The notes under the pieces were generated by a model. It saw nothing but the letters and a program-made list of their open reading frames with translations, was not told the DNA's origin and searched no databases. From Dermacentor variabilis (lineage: Eukaryota; Arthropoda; Arachnida; Ixodida; Ixodidae), in contig NC_134569.1 of the NCBI RefSeq assembly GCF_050947875.1, positions 15,363,631 to 15,427,630 on the forward strand: a stretch of DNA of 64,000 bases, written 5' to 3'. Of the stretch, positions 18,136 through 29,159 are shown piece after piece. Each line of letters starts with the position of its first letter. The first letter of the stretch is position 1. The position numbers were made by a program, and so were the translations under genes.

Positions 18136-18499
18136 AGGGCAGTTAATTAATATGGGCTTAATTTAGGCACTCGAACCCTCGGCGTTCGGTGAAAGCCGAA
18201 CCCTGGAGTTTATGTTGAAGCCGAAGCCACGACGTTTGGTGTTAAAAAGGTTACCAGAAAGTCAAGTTAATGTGGTAGAGCAATGTTCTAGAACGTCTAA
18301 GGCGTCAATATAATTGCGAACAGAGCTTTAGTAACCGAGAAATTGAGGTAAATGCATGACACGATTTGAGACCCCCCCGGCGACACTCCGGTACTAGCCC
18401 GATGACGAAAGCACTCCTCATAATTTGTGTTACTAATACTCAACTACTCGTATTGAAAATATCATTTCATTCGATTATAAGACGGAAGAAAATGCTACT
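18136..18499. other. right flank of the array, no gene
   Basis: The sequence at about 18,140-18,190 (agttaatta...aggcactcgaaccc) is loosely matched at 19,300-19,340 (agttaataa...ggtagtcgaaccc). This suggests a diverged direct repeat around the element at 18.5-19.28 kb. Confidence 0.35.
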
Positions 18500-19284
18500 T
18501 GTCTACGTATTCGATTCTAAGAAAAAATAACATTTTGGCGTTACCCTTCTGTAGTATGGGTGGTCGAAAGGTTTCGTTTTCGCTCGACTCTGCGCAGCGC
18601 CCGATTTGGAGTTTCAGTAGTTTCGTTATCGCGTCGTGCTGTGCGGGTTCTGCTGGCTCGCGAAACTTTCATTTCGAACAAGCAGTGAGAATGCCACGTC
18701 CTTGTGATGTCGTGGGAAGCCTTCGTTGCCTTCCCGCTCCGGAGAGCCGGTGTCGAGGCCGCCGTCGTAGTACGCAACGACGCCGGCAGCGCGAGCCCTC
18801 AGCAGCAGGTCGCGCTCGTCAGTGCTCAAATCGCTGAAGTTGAGACCAGCATCGCGAGCCAATCTGTCGTTGTCAGGGTCCATTGCGACGAGCGTCGAAG
18901 TTTGCGTTATAGAATAAAGTACCAGCTTATGGTCGCGCGTTTCTCCTTCCGCTAGCCACCATACTCCCGCTTTCGCTCTGCTGTCGGCTCCGTCTTGGCT
19001 CTGTTTCTGGTCGCACGTTTGCGTTTTGCACAGAAAAGCCGTAGCGCCGTCTACGGACGCCGTTCTACTCACCGATGGCGGAACGTCACTACGAGACCAT
19101 GATGTCAGTACTCCGCGTTCGGAGGGCGGGAGATTTGAACTGCGCTAGAGGTACGCGGACGCTTCAGAACGCATGTTCTCTTAAAATAAGTTTCTCCTTG
19201 GCACGAAACAAGCGTTTCGAGGTTTCTGGGATGGTATTTCAACAGTCCACGTTCACTTAATAGTAACCTTTAGTGTCCCTTTAA
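18500..19284. mobile_element. probable DNA-transposon half with TAGTGTCCCTTTAA end
   Basis: The right border reads tagtgtccctttaa at 19,271-19,284. It matches the terminus of the TIR element at 56,042-56,553. No matching left terminus was found here, so this would be a one-ended copy. A minus-strand frame of 148 codons (18,626-19,072) crosses it (motif LSTDERDLLLRARAAG) but has no domain I recognise. I remember similar sequence as repetitive in ticks; that memory is not proof. Confidence 0.45.
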
Positions 19285-19886
19285 GGCGAACTTAAGGCAC
19301 AGTTAATAAATATAGTTAGTTAAGGTAGTCGAACCCAAGGCCTTGAATGAGAGAAAACAAGTAATAAGAAGTAACAACGCAATCGAATGAGAATGTCAAG
19401 TAATTTAATGAATGTCTGTTGAACACGCACGTATTCGCCTTCACCCTCTTTGTCGTATGCTAAAGTGACCGTCAGTCTTTTTCAATGAGGCTGATTCGTT
19501 TCATTCTTCTTTGTTCAATGTTCATTACCCTTCAAAAAGAAAAAAAGAGAAAAAATACGTACACAGCATGGTGAGAAGCAAACGTGTGCGTAGCTGCTTT
19601 CCAACTTTCACTTTCAGTGACAGCTGAGCACTGGACCCTTTCGTCCCACGCTTTCAATACATAGCTCGCCTTACAACGTATATTATTGTCGACTGCTTTG
19701 TTATGCGCATGAGTATAGCGCAATAAATGAAGCATGCCAAGCAGCCAACCACTTTCAGGACGTGCTATAAGAATCTGCAGGGAAAGCGACTGTCTGTATA
19801 TGACTTGATTTCTCCGCGAAGCTTATATACACGTCACCATCTCTGCGCGACCCAACTGCCGTTCTCTAGCGTCGACTTCATTCAAA
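19285..19886. other. anonymous sequence
   Basis: No gene, RNA or classified repeat recognised; A/T-rich with an agaaaaaaagaga tract near 19,537-19,552. Confidence 0.5.
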
Positions 19887-19900
19887 ACACACACACACAA

Positions 19901-19943
<43 letters not shown>

Positions 19944-19963
19944 TACACACACACACACACGCG

Positions 19964-19995
<32 letters not shown>

Positions 19996-20001
19996 CACAC
20001 A
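19887..20001 (+). repeat. (AC)n microsatellite, interrupted
   Basis: About 115 bp of ac repeats broken by aaat and gcgc steps. Confidence 0.95.
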
Positions 20002-20930
20002 GCGATGAGTAGGCCTCGAGTGCCTAATGAGAGCGCGCCAACTCGCTCCGTTTAATTGAAAGCACCAGCGCCCGCCGAACAAAGTGCACACACACAAAAT
20101 GAAAGCTGCTGCAGTTGCGTCACGCTTGCTCTGTCCCGCGACGGTGATCATGTTGCGCGATTGGCCTTGGACGCGGTAAGCGAGCATGTGAGCACGGTCA
20201 TGCGCGGAACGCGTTTGTTTTTCTTAAGAATTCAGCAACGTGAGCGCAATAGGAAATTGGTGTTTTTAAAAGCCACGACGGGGCCGTCCCCTACGCGGCG
20301 TCAGCGTGTTGGCTCGTTGCTGCGCGAGTATGTTTTGGCGTAGGGGATACGTGGATACGGGATCCGCTCGTGTGTGTGTGGACACGTGCTTGCAGCTAGG
20401 ACGATTTCCGCCCGGAAATCGATGGCTTTCGCCCCCTCGATTTAGGAATCGGTCGACAACGCGCGCGTGTTTTCTTTTTTTCTTCCGCAACGCGCGACGG
20501 CGTTTTCATCGAAGACCAGCCGCGCCTGGTTTGTGTCAACATTGCGCGCGGATGCGATGGAGCGTGACGACCCGAAACGATGTGCCAACGCGGGAGGTAC
20601 TGACTTTCCTCTCAGTCTCTTACGTTGTACGTTTACAAACACCAACCTCCGCATACAAAACGGGCGCGGCAATGCAAATGACCCGAGTGAAATGAGCTAT
20701 CATTTGCTCACCCGTAGATGACTACCTGTGCGTTGTTTGTCACAAGGTGTCTCGTCTATGGCTGTTGACGTCCTCTATATACGTGTTAGCTGTGCCACTT
20801 GGGTGAAGTTGCCGTGACTTCGTCGCGAATAGAGGCCAGCACTATTACAACCCTTGAGCGGACATTGTTCACGCCTTCTTGACACGGCTGGAACATATAG
20901 AGAATATGCTTTCCTAGCTTAGACATTCTG
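20002..20930. other. anonymous sequence
   Basis: Overlapping frames of up to 129 codons (20,306-20,695 plus) show no known domain. The stretch at about 20,270-20,520 is GC- and CpG-rich. Confidence 0.45.
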
Positions 20931-20934
20931 CCAC

Positions 20935-21340
20935 CTGCACTCTCTCGACACTAACTTGCGACTTCGCCTGCCACCTGGCCCCTCCCGTCGCGAAGCAACT
21001 TTGCTGTGCCGCGTGTGGTTGGGCTTCGCATTTACAAACGTCTGTTAATTCCTAATTGGAATGGCCAACAGTGCGGCGTGCAATTTGTGCGGGTGCAATG
21101 AGCCTCTAGAGCACCTTCTGTGTCACTGCCCGTCCTTTGACGCTCGACGACTTACTTTACAAGCTAAACTCAGCCTGTTATATAATAGAGTGCACTCGGA
21201 GGAAAACATCCTGGGACCATGGCCTATATATGCATTATTGTATCCGAAAGGCTACAGAAGCCGTTCTGGCCTTTTTGGAGGCTACTGGACTGTACGAACG
21301 CTTGTGCAAGTGGATATTAATGTGTGACTGACTCTTTATT
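20935..21340 (+). pseudogene. LINE ORF2 C-terminal zinc-knuckle fragment
   Basis: The plus frame 21,061-21,327 reads CNLCGCNEPLEHLLCHC followed by PSFDARR, a CX2C-X(n)-H-X4-C zinc knuckle typical of the extreme C terminus of several non-LTR retrotransposon ORF2 proteins. Downstream residues (ILGPWP) continue, then the frame shifts at about 21,240 to that of 21,137-21,331 (FLEATGLYERL). The upstream part (20,935-21,060) is in broken frames. Only the last 130 codons or so of the element survive; reverse transcriptase and endonuclease are absent, as expected from 5' truncation during target-primed integration. Confidence 0.65.
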
Positions 21341-21760
21341 ATTGATGCGATAGCGTTGAGGGCCCCGTGTCGCACAGAATCATTTGTCGGCGCCCGCCGT
21401 CGGCGGCGTTGTCCCTTCGAAAAAAAGAAATCCCCCCAGACAACTACCACGCAAGCCCTCTGCGTGGCGCAGAGGCGTTGCTGAAATAATTGAATTTCTC
21501 AAAGTAAAAGGCGTTACACACAACCTACAGACACGATAGCGTAGGATTGTAATTTGGATATACAAGAAAACATAATTTTGTTACACTGAAACTCAAACAC
21601 AAACGCCGTTTTACTTGCTTACGGGGGTATCAGTCATTGCTCTGCCCTGCAATGGGCCCACCATCGTTTGCTATCGGGCCCCGTGTAGCAGAACAACCGG
21701 TGTCGGCATCGACGGGGCCCGATAACGCTACCGCGTTCCACTCTTAAAGGCGAAGCTTAA
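21341..21760. repeat. unclassified palindromic repeat
   Basis: The start (gatagcgttgagggccccgtg at about 21,348) is mirrored near the end (ggggcccgataacgctacc). Inside, tatcgggccccgt (21,672-21,684) and acggggcccgata (21,712-21,724) form a perfect 13-bp inverted repeat around 27 nt. ggccccgtgt-gcagaa also recurs in direct orientation (about 21,361 and 21,677). It looks like a foldback-type element; no target duplication was established. Confidence 0.45.
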
Positions 21761-21826
21761 GCGTCGTCCAAGTTTGTTTTTCGTCTCTCCATGTCTATTC
21801 TTTCCCTTTCCCCTCTCCTAGTGTAG

Positions 21827-21905
21827 GGTAGTCAACTGGGCACGTCCTTGGTTAACCTACCTACCTTTTCATTGCCATTTCTCTCTCTCTCTCTCTTTCT
21901 CAGAG
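21827..21905 (-). repeat. dispersed repeat with (CT)n end, copy 1
   Basis: On the minus strand it reads a GA-rich tract, then a ggtaggttaacc-type core, then ctaccctacact. A diverged copy in the opposite orientation lies at 24,880-24,975 (gaaagagggaggtg...gttgtttaccctgcactggg). Confidence 0.4.
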
Positions 21906-22827
21906 AAAACCGGAGTGTTTGCTGGCGCGCGCTGACTTCGCAAGAAAGACCTATCATATATGTTGCTATTGTTGACGGAAAACCTCTAAATGTTTTGCCA
22001 TCATTCGCGGCTCTCGCGTAAATATATATCGGACAGTCGTGCCGACAGAGTACACGCCTCCCTTTACAGCCTGACGACGAGATTCAAATGGCCAGCAATG
22101 ATTATAGCAAGCGTTCAAGTAATCCATCACCTTTCATGTCCGCGAAGAGTGTTGGCGTATGTTTTTGAATCTAGACGAGAAAAAATGATTTTTTTTTGCT
22201 TTGCTTCATCAGAAAGGTTGAAGTGCAAAAAATATCTGCTTCTCGTTTCTTGAACAGCCAGGCTTATTAAAGCCTTTGCTCCCGCATCACTCGATGTTTT
22301 CTTCATTTCAGCGCCACACTAGGAAGACAGCAGCTTCAGTGAAAAACTAAGCACCCGCCCCTTTCGTCCCACGCTTGCAAGAGACATCTCGGATTACTAT
22401 GTATACTTTTGTCTTCCATCACTGTGCAAAACGAGCACTCTACTAGTCTACTACTACTGTACTCGTGCGAGGAACACGAGATGTGTAATGCTAGCTGTGT
22501 CTTGAAAGCGTGGGACGGAGGGACGGGTGCTCACTTGTCCCTGAGCGATGGAGCAAGTCGACGGGACGCAGGTTGCGGAACCGGTGCGTGTGTTCGGGCG
22601 TGCAGCTCCTAAGTGAATAGAACATATTGTGTTGCACGCATGTCCGTATCAATGTACTATGTCTATAAATGACAATGTACTATACATGTCTTCATGTATT
22701 ATGAAGGCCCTGTTAATATTCAGGCGTATCGTAGCTAATGCGTGCACCAAATTTCTGGCGGCGATAATTTTTCTAGTAAATATGCGGTATCCCAATCAAA
22801 ATTTTATCCGGTTCTGACTCCACATTT
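21906..22827. other. anonymous sequence
   Basis: Short frames only; none with a recognisable domain. A T/A-rich stretch leads into the LINE tail at 22,828. Confidence 0.5.
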
Positions 22828-23085
22828 GTAGCTTATTTATTTATTTATTATTGTACACTCAGGGCTGAAGCGTTACAGAGGGGAGTGGCAAAAAAATATT
22901 TCTGTGAAAAGATACACTTATACATGGAGTTATATAATGTACCAATACAAATACAACACTCTAATTAACAAATCAAAACAATACAAATCACCAAACTACA
23001 AAACAATGTAAAATGACTAGATGATACAGGTAAGCGCAACCAAACAAGAAGAAATAATGAAAAATAACATGAGGTAAACAACTAA

Positions 23086-23638
23086 TTAGTTACTGTTAGT
23101 TAAATCATTTTTGAAACGTTGATGGTCTGTAATTTCTGCAGTAGTGGTAGGAAGATGTTTCCACTCCTCAGAAGTCCTGGGAAAAAATGAATACTGAAAA
23201 GTAAAAGTCCTACAAAAAGGAACGGCTACTTTATATCGGTGGTCAATGCGTGATGATACATACTGGGGAGGAAAGATGAAATCATCGTGTAGTGAACGAT
23301 GGTGAAAGATGCTGTGAAAAAGACACAAGCGATGAATCTTACGGCGAGATGCCAGTGATGGTAGTTGAAGGCTCGCTTTCACATTAGTCACACTTGCGGT
23401 TCGAGCATAATTATAATAAAACGTGCAGAGTTATTTTGAACCATTTCGAGTGAAACAGAGGCGGCGTATTCCACCTTCGAACGAATTGGTGTTTTATAGA
23501 GTAAAAGTTTAAGAGCCTGAGGAACGCGTGAGAAATTCCGGCGAAGATATGCAACTGTTTTGTTGGTGCTGGCGATAATGGATTCAATGTGATCATTCCA
23601 GGATAGTTTTTAGGATATAGTGACGCCAAGATATCCAT
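23086..23638 (-). pseudogene. LINE ORF2 C-terminal region, frameshifted
   Basis: Two frames (23,411-23,638 and 23,086-23,391) carry the thumb and C-terminal part. The second reads LASRRKIHRL...DHRYKVAVPFCRTFTFQYSFFP...EEWKHLP, which matches the usual C terminus of this LINE group (R-x-L-F-H, a hydrophobic block, W-N-x-L-P). It is separated from the palm region by frame changes near 23,640-23,700 and 23,400. Confidence 0.65.
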
Positions 23639-23704
23639 ATGACGATACTACTTCAAGAGGAAAGTTATGAAGATGATGTGAAACATTTGCATTAGTAGAT
23701 CTAG

Positions 23705-24391
23705 TTACACGCATGACTGTTCATTTTTAGTGTTTAATTCCATGCACCAAGTCTTACACCAAGCGGACACAGCATCAAGATCAGACTGTAGAATAGTAGT
23801 ATCGTTAGGACTAGTTATTTCTCGAAATATTACACAGCCATCTGCAAACAAGTTGATATGGCAAGAGACGTAGGAAGGTAAGTCATTAATGTAGATTAGA
23901 AAGAGGAGAGGGCCAAGCACCGATCCTTGTTGTACCCCTGAGGAAATAGGACTCGGAGGAGAGTCAGTGTTATTAACAGAGACAAAGTGGGAACGATTTA
24001 GTAAAAAACGTTCAAGCCATGCAAGCAATTTGGAATCCAAATTTAGTAACTGTAACTTATATAAAAGGAGATTATGGCATACTTTATCGAAGCCTTTTGA
24101 AAAATCTAAAAATATACAGTCAAATAAAGAAGAACGATCGAGGATATCATGAAGACGGTGAGTGAAACATACGAGTTGAGTATCACACGAGAATGTCTTG
24201 CGGAAACCATGTTGCGAAGGCGAAACAAATGAATTCGATTCAAGAAAAGAAACAAGATTCGAAAATAGAATATGCTCTAAAATTTTACATGGAATGTTAG
24301 TTAGAGAAATGGGGCGATAATTTAGAGGCGAGTGTTTATTATCAGACTTGTGAAGCGGGACCACCCTCCCGATCTTCCAGTCAGTGCGGGG
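23705..24391 (-). pseudogene. LINE reverse transcriptase, palm region
   Basis: Reverse transcriptase copies the element RNA at a nicked target site. Seen in order: NYRPISLTNIPCKILEH, SQHGFRKTFSCDTQL, motif A IFLDFSKGFDKVCHN, motif B SSGVQQGSVLGPLLF, motif C LFADGCVIF. The motif C pair is ADG instead of ADD, so one metal-binding Asp is lost. The frame ends at 23,705; later homology continues in other frames to 23,086, so there is at least one frameshift. The clade is CR1/Jockey/L2-like by overall motif style; a tree would be needed to decide. Confidence 0.8.
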
Positions 24392-24404
24392 GGGGGGGGG
24401 GGGA

Positions 24405-25847
24405 GCTGTTCTCTAGAGACTATTGAAAAAATTTTTTAAATATAATTGATGAGTAATATATGATGAGTAACATAATTGATGAGTTAATATAACTGATGAG
24501 TTGCTGCACTGAGTGTCACATTTAACCGGAAAAGGAATGAGCAGAGGGAGGAAGAGTGACAAGCGTGCAATGTCACTCTTCGCATATCGTCTGTCAGGGG
24601 AAGGCGAAGTTCTCGTTGCCAGGAATGTCCCGGACACGAGCAAGGAATAGGAAACGGTGATTCCGAGCACGTCTGCTCGAGAAGGTCACTATCTATAAGC
24701 GCGAAAGCGTAGATGCAACGCTGTACGCAGAATAACCACCACGTTACATCGTTTGCAGACGTGTCTCGCGCTTATATGGGCGATTGAGAACTGTGTGGTG
24801 ACGTAGACGTCATTTTCCGTCCGCTGACGTTATCAGAAGTCCTTTATTTACGTGTGTTTGCGTGTGTGCGCGTGTGAGAGAGAAAGAGGGAGGTGATAAG
24901 GAAAACGCAGGGAAGTTAATAAAGCTGAACCCGGTTGTTTACCCTGCACTGGGTAAGGAGGACTGAAAGAGGAGAAGGGCGAGATAAGTTTCATACAGTC
25001 TTAAATGGACACGAAATATGCCATTTGACTGGACTGTTAAATCGCATTTGTGAAAAACTGAGGAGGCGAAATCCTTACCGAAAACAGTCACTTTGCAAGC
25101 CAGGAATGACCGAAAAAACTAAAGACGGGTGCGTGGCGAAGCCAGAGGTCCTGGCATTCGTAGTCTGTGACGTCATGGATATGCTTGGAATCTTTCATAT
25201 GCAAACGCTTATCAGCTTATGAATAAACCAGGATTGCATTGAAGGAGTTGAGGAACCGAACCCCCAATTTCCCGAGATTGTGGGTTCGGCTCCCACCAGT
25301 GGCGCATTGGTCTTACTGCTATAAGCATTTACCCTTTTCATCATTCAGAATACGAAGCTTAGCTCAAGTTTATCTACATTTCAGTTGCAAAAAACAATCT
25401 TGTTGCCTATGCTTTCGTTGGCTTCATTGCAGAGAAGAAACTGGAAAAAAGGAGGAAAGAGAAAGAGAACAGGAATGCGAAAACACATAGCGCTGACTAC
25501 ACCAACTCCTTCTGAGTCGATTATTGCATTCAAATTGGTGATTTGGCCTATAGTTGGTTATGCATTGCGAAAATGGGTTCTATGCCATAGAAGACGCGGG
25601 CAGGAAATACAGGATCGATACACGAATTAAGCGCTTCGTGTGTCCTGGACACCGTGATGGAATAAAATGGTCTGCTATAAGTTTCGTTCCACCGAAGAAC
25701 GTTCAATTCCCGTTCTGCTCCGGAACGAAAAAAGAAAGATTAGACCCGTTATGGTTCATAACGGTTTTGGTACGGATGCTAAAAATTTTCGAAGAAAGGT
25801 AACGATAAAACATAGTACTTAGTTTTATAAATAAGTGAATTATGGAG
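24405..25847. other. anonymous sequence with small repeats
   Basis: At 24,437-24,503 a tgatgag-containing unit of about 16-18 bp is repeated four times. A dispersed repeat copy lies at 24,880-24,975, inverted relative to 21,827-21,905. About 25,680-25,800 is rich in cgga/gttccg motifs that recur at 26.2, 55.7 and 59.0 kb. No gene seen. Confidence 0.45.
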
Positions 25848-25900
25848 TTCTGAGCTGATGCTCAGTGCCTTGCGTCAAGGCACTGAGCATGATCTCAGAA
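25848..25900. repeat. 53-nt foldback hairpin
   Basis: Arms 25,848-25,872 and 25,876-25,900 pair at 23 of 25 positions around a 3-nt loop (cgt); the inner 15 bp (atgctcagtgccttg / caaggcactgagcat) are perfect. The loop is too small for a standard pre-microRNA, so the nature of the hairpin is unknown. Confidence 0.8.
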
Positions 25901-28244
25901 GCAGCACGTCGTCGAGTGTACTCGCCGAAATGCGAGACCGTTGTTCCGATAAAGCGAACTTGAACGATAAAGCTTCGGTAACAAAGCAGTGTACCGGTAG
26001 AAAGCGAAACGATATGCTCTTCAGCGCGAGAGTCCTGGGTTTTGCCTCGATGCCGACCTGCTAATGCACCGAGCGGCAGGCTTGCATTAGTGGAGCGCTC
26101 GACCGGCTATCGCTTGCGCTATCCCTGCCTGAGATACGCGCTTTGGCCGACCGCTGAGATACGCGCTGATACTGACGTTGCCTGACGTCTGTTGTTTCGG
26201 ATTGCCGGCTTTCCCCTTGAACCGAAAACTGATCAAAAATATTTCAGCTTCACTTCGAAACAAAATAATAAATAACGCTTCGGTTACGGTTTGATTCCGG
26301 TCAAAGATACTGTCTTTTTTCTTCGTTTTTCGTTTTTCTTTTCGTTCCGTTCCGACACGTTTGTCCCGTGCCCGCCTTCTCTGTCAACGTCTTATAGCGC
26401 GAAAACCGCTTCGAAATGCTTATTGCAGACGCACAATATTAGCAGAGATAATGTAATGCTACTTTATTTTTCACTTAGTCACTGGTCCGAACCGCACTCC
26501 GCCTATGCGTTGTCACCGTGCTCGTGAGCCGTGTACGATAAGGAACGATTATAATCAACCGAAAGGAATATTGTTACTTTATACCAGTCGTTTAGTTTAT
26601 GGAAGGTTGAACCATAAACGTAAAACACAAGTCTAAGACGGTGCTGTATCTTCTTCCGCGTCCTAGCTTTTTGCGCACTTTGTTGAAACGATGCCGTACC
26701 AACCGGCTCAAGTTCAGGCGTTAGCGGAGCGAAGCAATCGCCGCAAAAGATCGCCACTTAACTGCAAACGCAATAACGGTATTTACAGCCAGCGCGCGCG
26801 TTACTCAACAAACTTTTTATTCTCAGACAAGAGGGGGGGGGGGGAGGGGTAAGTGCGTCAACGGCGTGTCTGTCACGCGCACAACATGGTGTCACAGAGC
26901 AGCGCTGAACTAGCCATTGAAACGGACGTCAATTACAGTGGCACGCGGATGGCGTTCGCATACAGTGTAAACAAACTCTGACTCCGTAGTTTTGCTTGCA
27001 GTGTCGAGCATTAAGACGACGGTAAGAAATCTATATGCTGCCACCGATGCTCGCAAGTGCCGGCTCCAAAGTACGAAGGCCACTAAAGAAAAGCGAAGTG
27101 CGCGGTAGTTCTCGCCTCTTAGTGCATTCCGCGGCAAACGTGCGCCGTAGTAGCAGCCGAATTAAGAGAATGGGAGGAAGGAAAGGAGGGGGAGTGGCGT
27201 CCCCGATTAAGAAATTTTGGTTCGCCCCACGCCCGCAGATTTCCTAATCCGACCGTGGGATTACCACATGAGCGTCATTACGCTGCACGGTGGCTCTGTT
27301 TCGGTGCGTCCGAAGAGACTCGGCAGGAAAAGCGGGCCTTATAAAGCGCAATGCCACTCATTGAGGAACACGGAAGGTGCTCGTTGGCGCTGCTTGTGTA
27401 CATATGCAAGGCGCCAATGCGAGTTCGAACAGAAAAGAAAGGAGCCCCCACGACTACTCCCGTTGTACGAACGGGGCTTTTCCCATTCGCTGATACCCGC
27501 CTTTGAAGGCGCCAGGCGACGGTGAATCGACTATGAGACCAGTTTGCGGTTCAGTCTAAAATGGCCACGTCGCTGCGACGTCTTCGCCGTATTTTTTTCT
27601 TTCCTTTTCTTTTCCTGCTGTTTCTTTTATATTATCCACAAGCGAAGCGAAGAAAAGAAAAAGGACACAATGCCGAAAGGCTCCAGAACTACTCAGGAAA
27701 AAGAAGGCTTTTGATTTCTGCTTCCTGATAACTTGATCGCGGCACTTTTCTTTTCCACAGGTCATAGTAAAGAGAAAGGCATCTCGAGGAGTACCTTTGC
27801 GATGACATAATCGGTTTTTCTCTTTACAGTTAAATTATTAGGCACACGGCTGCACCAAGAACCCATTTACCGAAGGACGCTTCAAATGGCGAGGCGCTAC
27901 GCGCGTGATGTTGAGTAAGTTCGTGGAAGGGGCACCACTAATAGCATTGTATGTGCCCTCTTTTTTGTACGAGTGCTCATGTGTGGCCAACTAAGCAGTG
28001 CTTCGAAAAAAGCTCAAGAGGTAATTAATGCAAGAAGGAGGTCGGGGGGGGGGGCGGCGCTTGCAGTTATTATTTGCGTCATTATAGTATATTTCGATAT
28101 ATGCAGTATACCTGTATCAAACGAATGCAATAATTCTGGGAAACAGGTTCAGACATCCGAGAAGACGACACCATGCAGTGTTCTATGTATAACCATGACG
28201 TGACCAAGCTCTTAGTGGAATAACAAAATTACCATCAATGGGTT
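25901..28244. other. anonymous sequence, no gene recognised
   Basis: Frames of up to about 102 codons (27,217-27,525 plus) are without recognised domains. G runs lie at 26,831-26,846 and 28,042-28,055. About 26,215-26,360 is rich in cggtt/gttccg motifs resembling 25.7 kb. Confidence 0.5.
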
Positions 28245-28458
28245 TTATTTATTTATTTCATTTATTTTTTCACATACCGTAAGGGCCCATTCGGGCATTA
28301 CATATAGGGAGGGAGCCAATTACAATTACAAAAAAAAGAACATTGGTAAGATACATTGACATAATTATATACAGGAAGGATAACATACGCAAGCAAGCAC
28401 TCAGCACAGAAATAATCACACATTTAAGAAAATGTGTGATTAAACAAAACCATAATGG

Positions 28459-28889
28459 TTAATGGCAGATACATATGTCCCTCTGTAGTTTATTCCAATT
28501 ATATATTGCCAAAAGTAATGGTGAATGACGATACAGATTAGTGCGAGCAAAAAAGGGTTGCATTTTAAATGGGTGATCAAAACGCTGAAGAATACTATGA
28601 GCTGCATTGATGTAAGAATCGCGGAACAGGGATTTACTATGATAAAGTGCGTGAGAATGTGATAACAATGTTATTAGTCGGCGGTTTTGAAAAGAGGGCA
28701 ATGAAAGTGATTTCTTGATAACCGTAACACTGTAGTTTCACGAGTATTTCTTTGTGATATATCTTGCTGCTTTATTTTGTATTGCTTCGAGTTAATCGAT
28801 CAGATAGGTTTGATGCGGATTCCAAATAATGGAAGCGTACTCTACCTTTGAACGAATAAGCGTGGTGTATGCTGATAACTTAGTGGCAG
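28459..28889 (-). pseudogene. LINE ORF2 C-terminal end
   Basis: Minus strand: SAYTTLIRSKVEYASIIWNPHQ (28,890-28,795), then a frame change, then 28,701-28,459 with FQNRRLITLLS...FARTNLYRHSPLLLAIYNWNKLQRDI. This is the usual C-terminal block of the family; the corresponding block of the 46.7-kb element is LLAYTTVLRSKIEYASFI. The SINE insertion separates it from the rest of ORF2. Confidence 0.7.
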
Positions 28890-28904
28890 AGTTCGCCAAG
28901 TATA
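28890..28904 (+). repeat. 15-bp target-site duplication of SINE, left
   Basis: agttcgccaagtata, identical to 29,135-29,149. Confidence 0.9.
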
Positions 28905-29134
28905 ATATTTGGAGTTTTACGTGCCAAAACCACTTTCTGATTATGAGGCACGCCGTAGTGGAGGACTCCGGAAATTTTGTCCACCTGGGGTTCTTTAACG
29001 TGCACCTAAATCTAAGCACACGGGTGTTTTCGCATTTCGCCCCCATCGAAATGCGGCCGCCGTGGCCGGGATTCGATCCCGCGACCTCGTGCTCAGCAGC
29101 CCAACACCATAGCCACTGAGCAACCACGGCGGGT
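28905..29134 (-). mobile_element. Ruka-type tRNA-derived SINE, full length
   Basis: Read on the minus strand it starts cccgccgtggttgctcagtg, has an anticodon-loop-like ctgctga and a B box gggatcgaatccc, and continues with the body (catttcgatgggggcgaaat ... cacccgtgtgcttag) to a 3' end cacgtaaaactccaaat. It is flanked by a perfect 15-bp target duplication, agttcgccaagtata, at 28,890-28,904 and 29,135-29,149. It sits in the ORF2 of the LINE. The family name is from memory of a published ixodid tick SINE. SINEs encode no protein and are mobilised by LINE enzymes. Confidence 0.9.
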
Positions 29135-29149
29135 AGTTCGCCAAGTATA
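29135..29149 (+). repeat. 15-bp target-site duplication of SINE, right
   Basis: Identical to 28,890-28,904. Removing the SINE and one copy would rejoin the LINE sequence around gttcgccaagtata. Confidence 0.9.
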
Positions 29150-29159
29150 CGTTACGTTT

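Larger units (their letters stand above)
22828..24392 (-). mobile_element. CR1/Jockey-like LINE, 5'-truncated
   Basis: A non-LTR retrotransposon remnant read on the minus strand. Its 3' tail is a TAAATAAATAAATAAG-type run (plus strand cttatttatttattta at 22,833). The coding part begins inside the reverse transcriptase domain at about 24,391 (IGRVVPLHKSDNK) and runs to about 23,086. A G13 run (plus strand) at about 24,391-24,403 marks the 5' junction. Endonuclease and ORF1 are missing. The tail resembles those of the LINEs at 28.2 and 46.7 kb. Confidence 0.8.

Noticed and set aside
14607..18146. 1,179-codon plus-strand ORF as a protein-coding gene
   Set aside because: It is wholly made of minisatellite units; competing frames are equally open, and it has no unique terminus or known domain. 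Kept as a finding only.
19727..20187. Thr-His and Cys-Val repeat proteins
   Set aside because: Translations of the (AC)n tract on the two strands.
25848..25900. Rho-independent terminator or microRNA precursor
   Set aside because: Not a bacterial sequence, no T run, and a 3-nt loop is too small for standard Dicer substrates.
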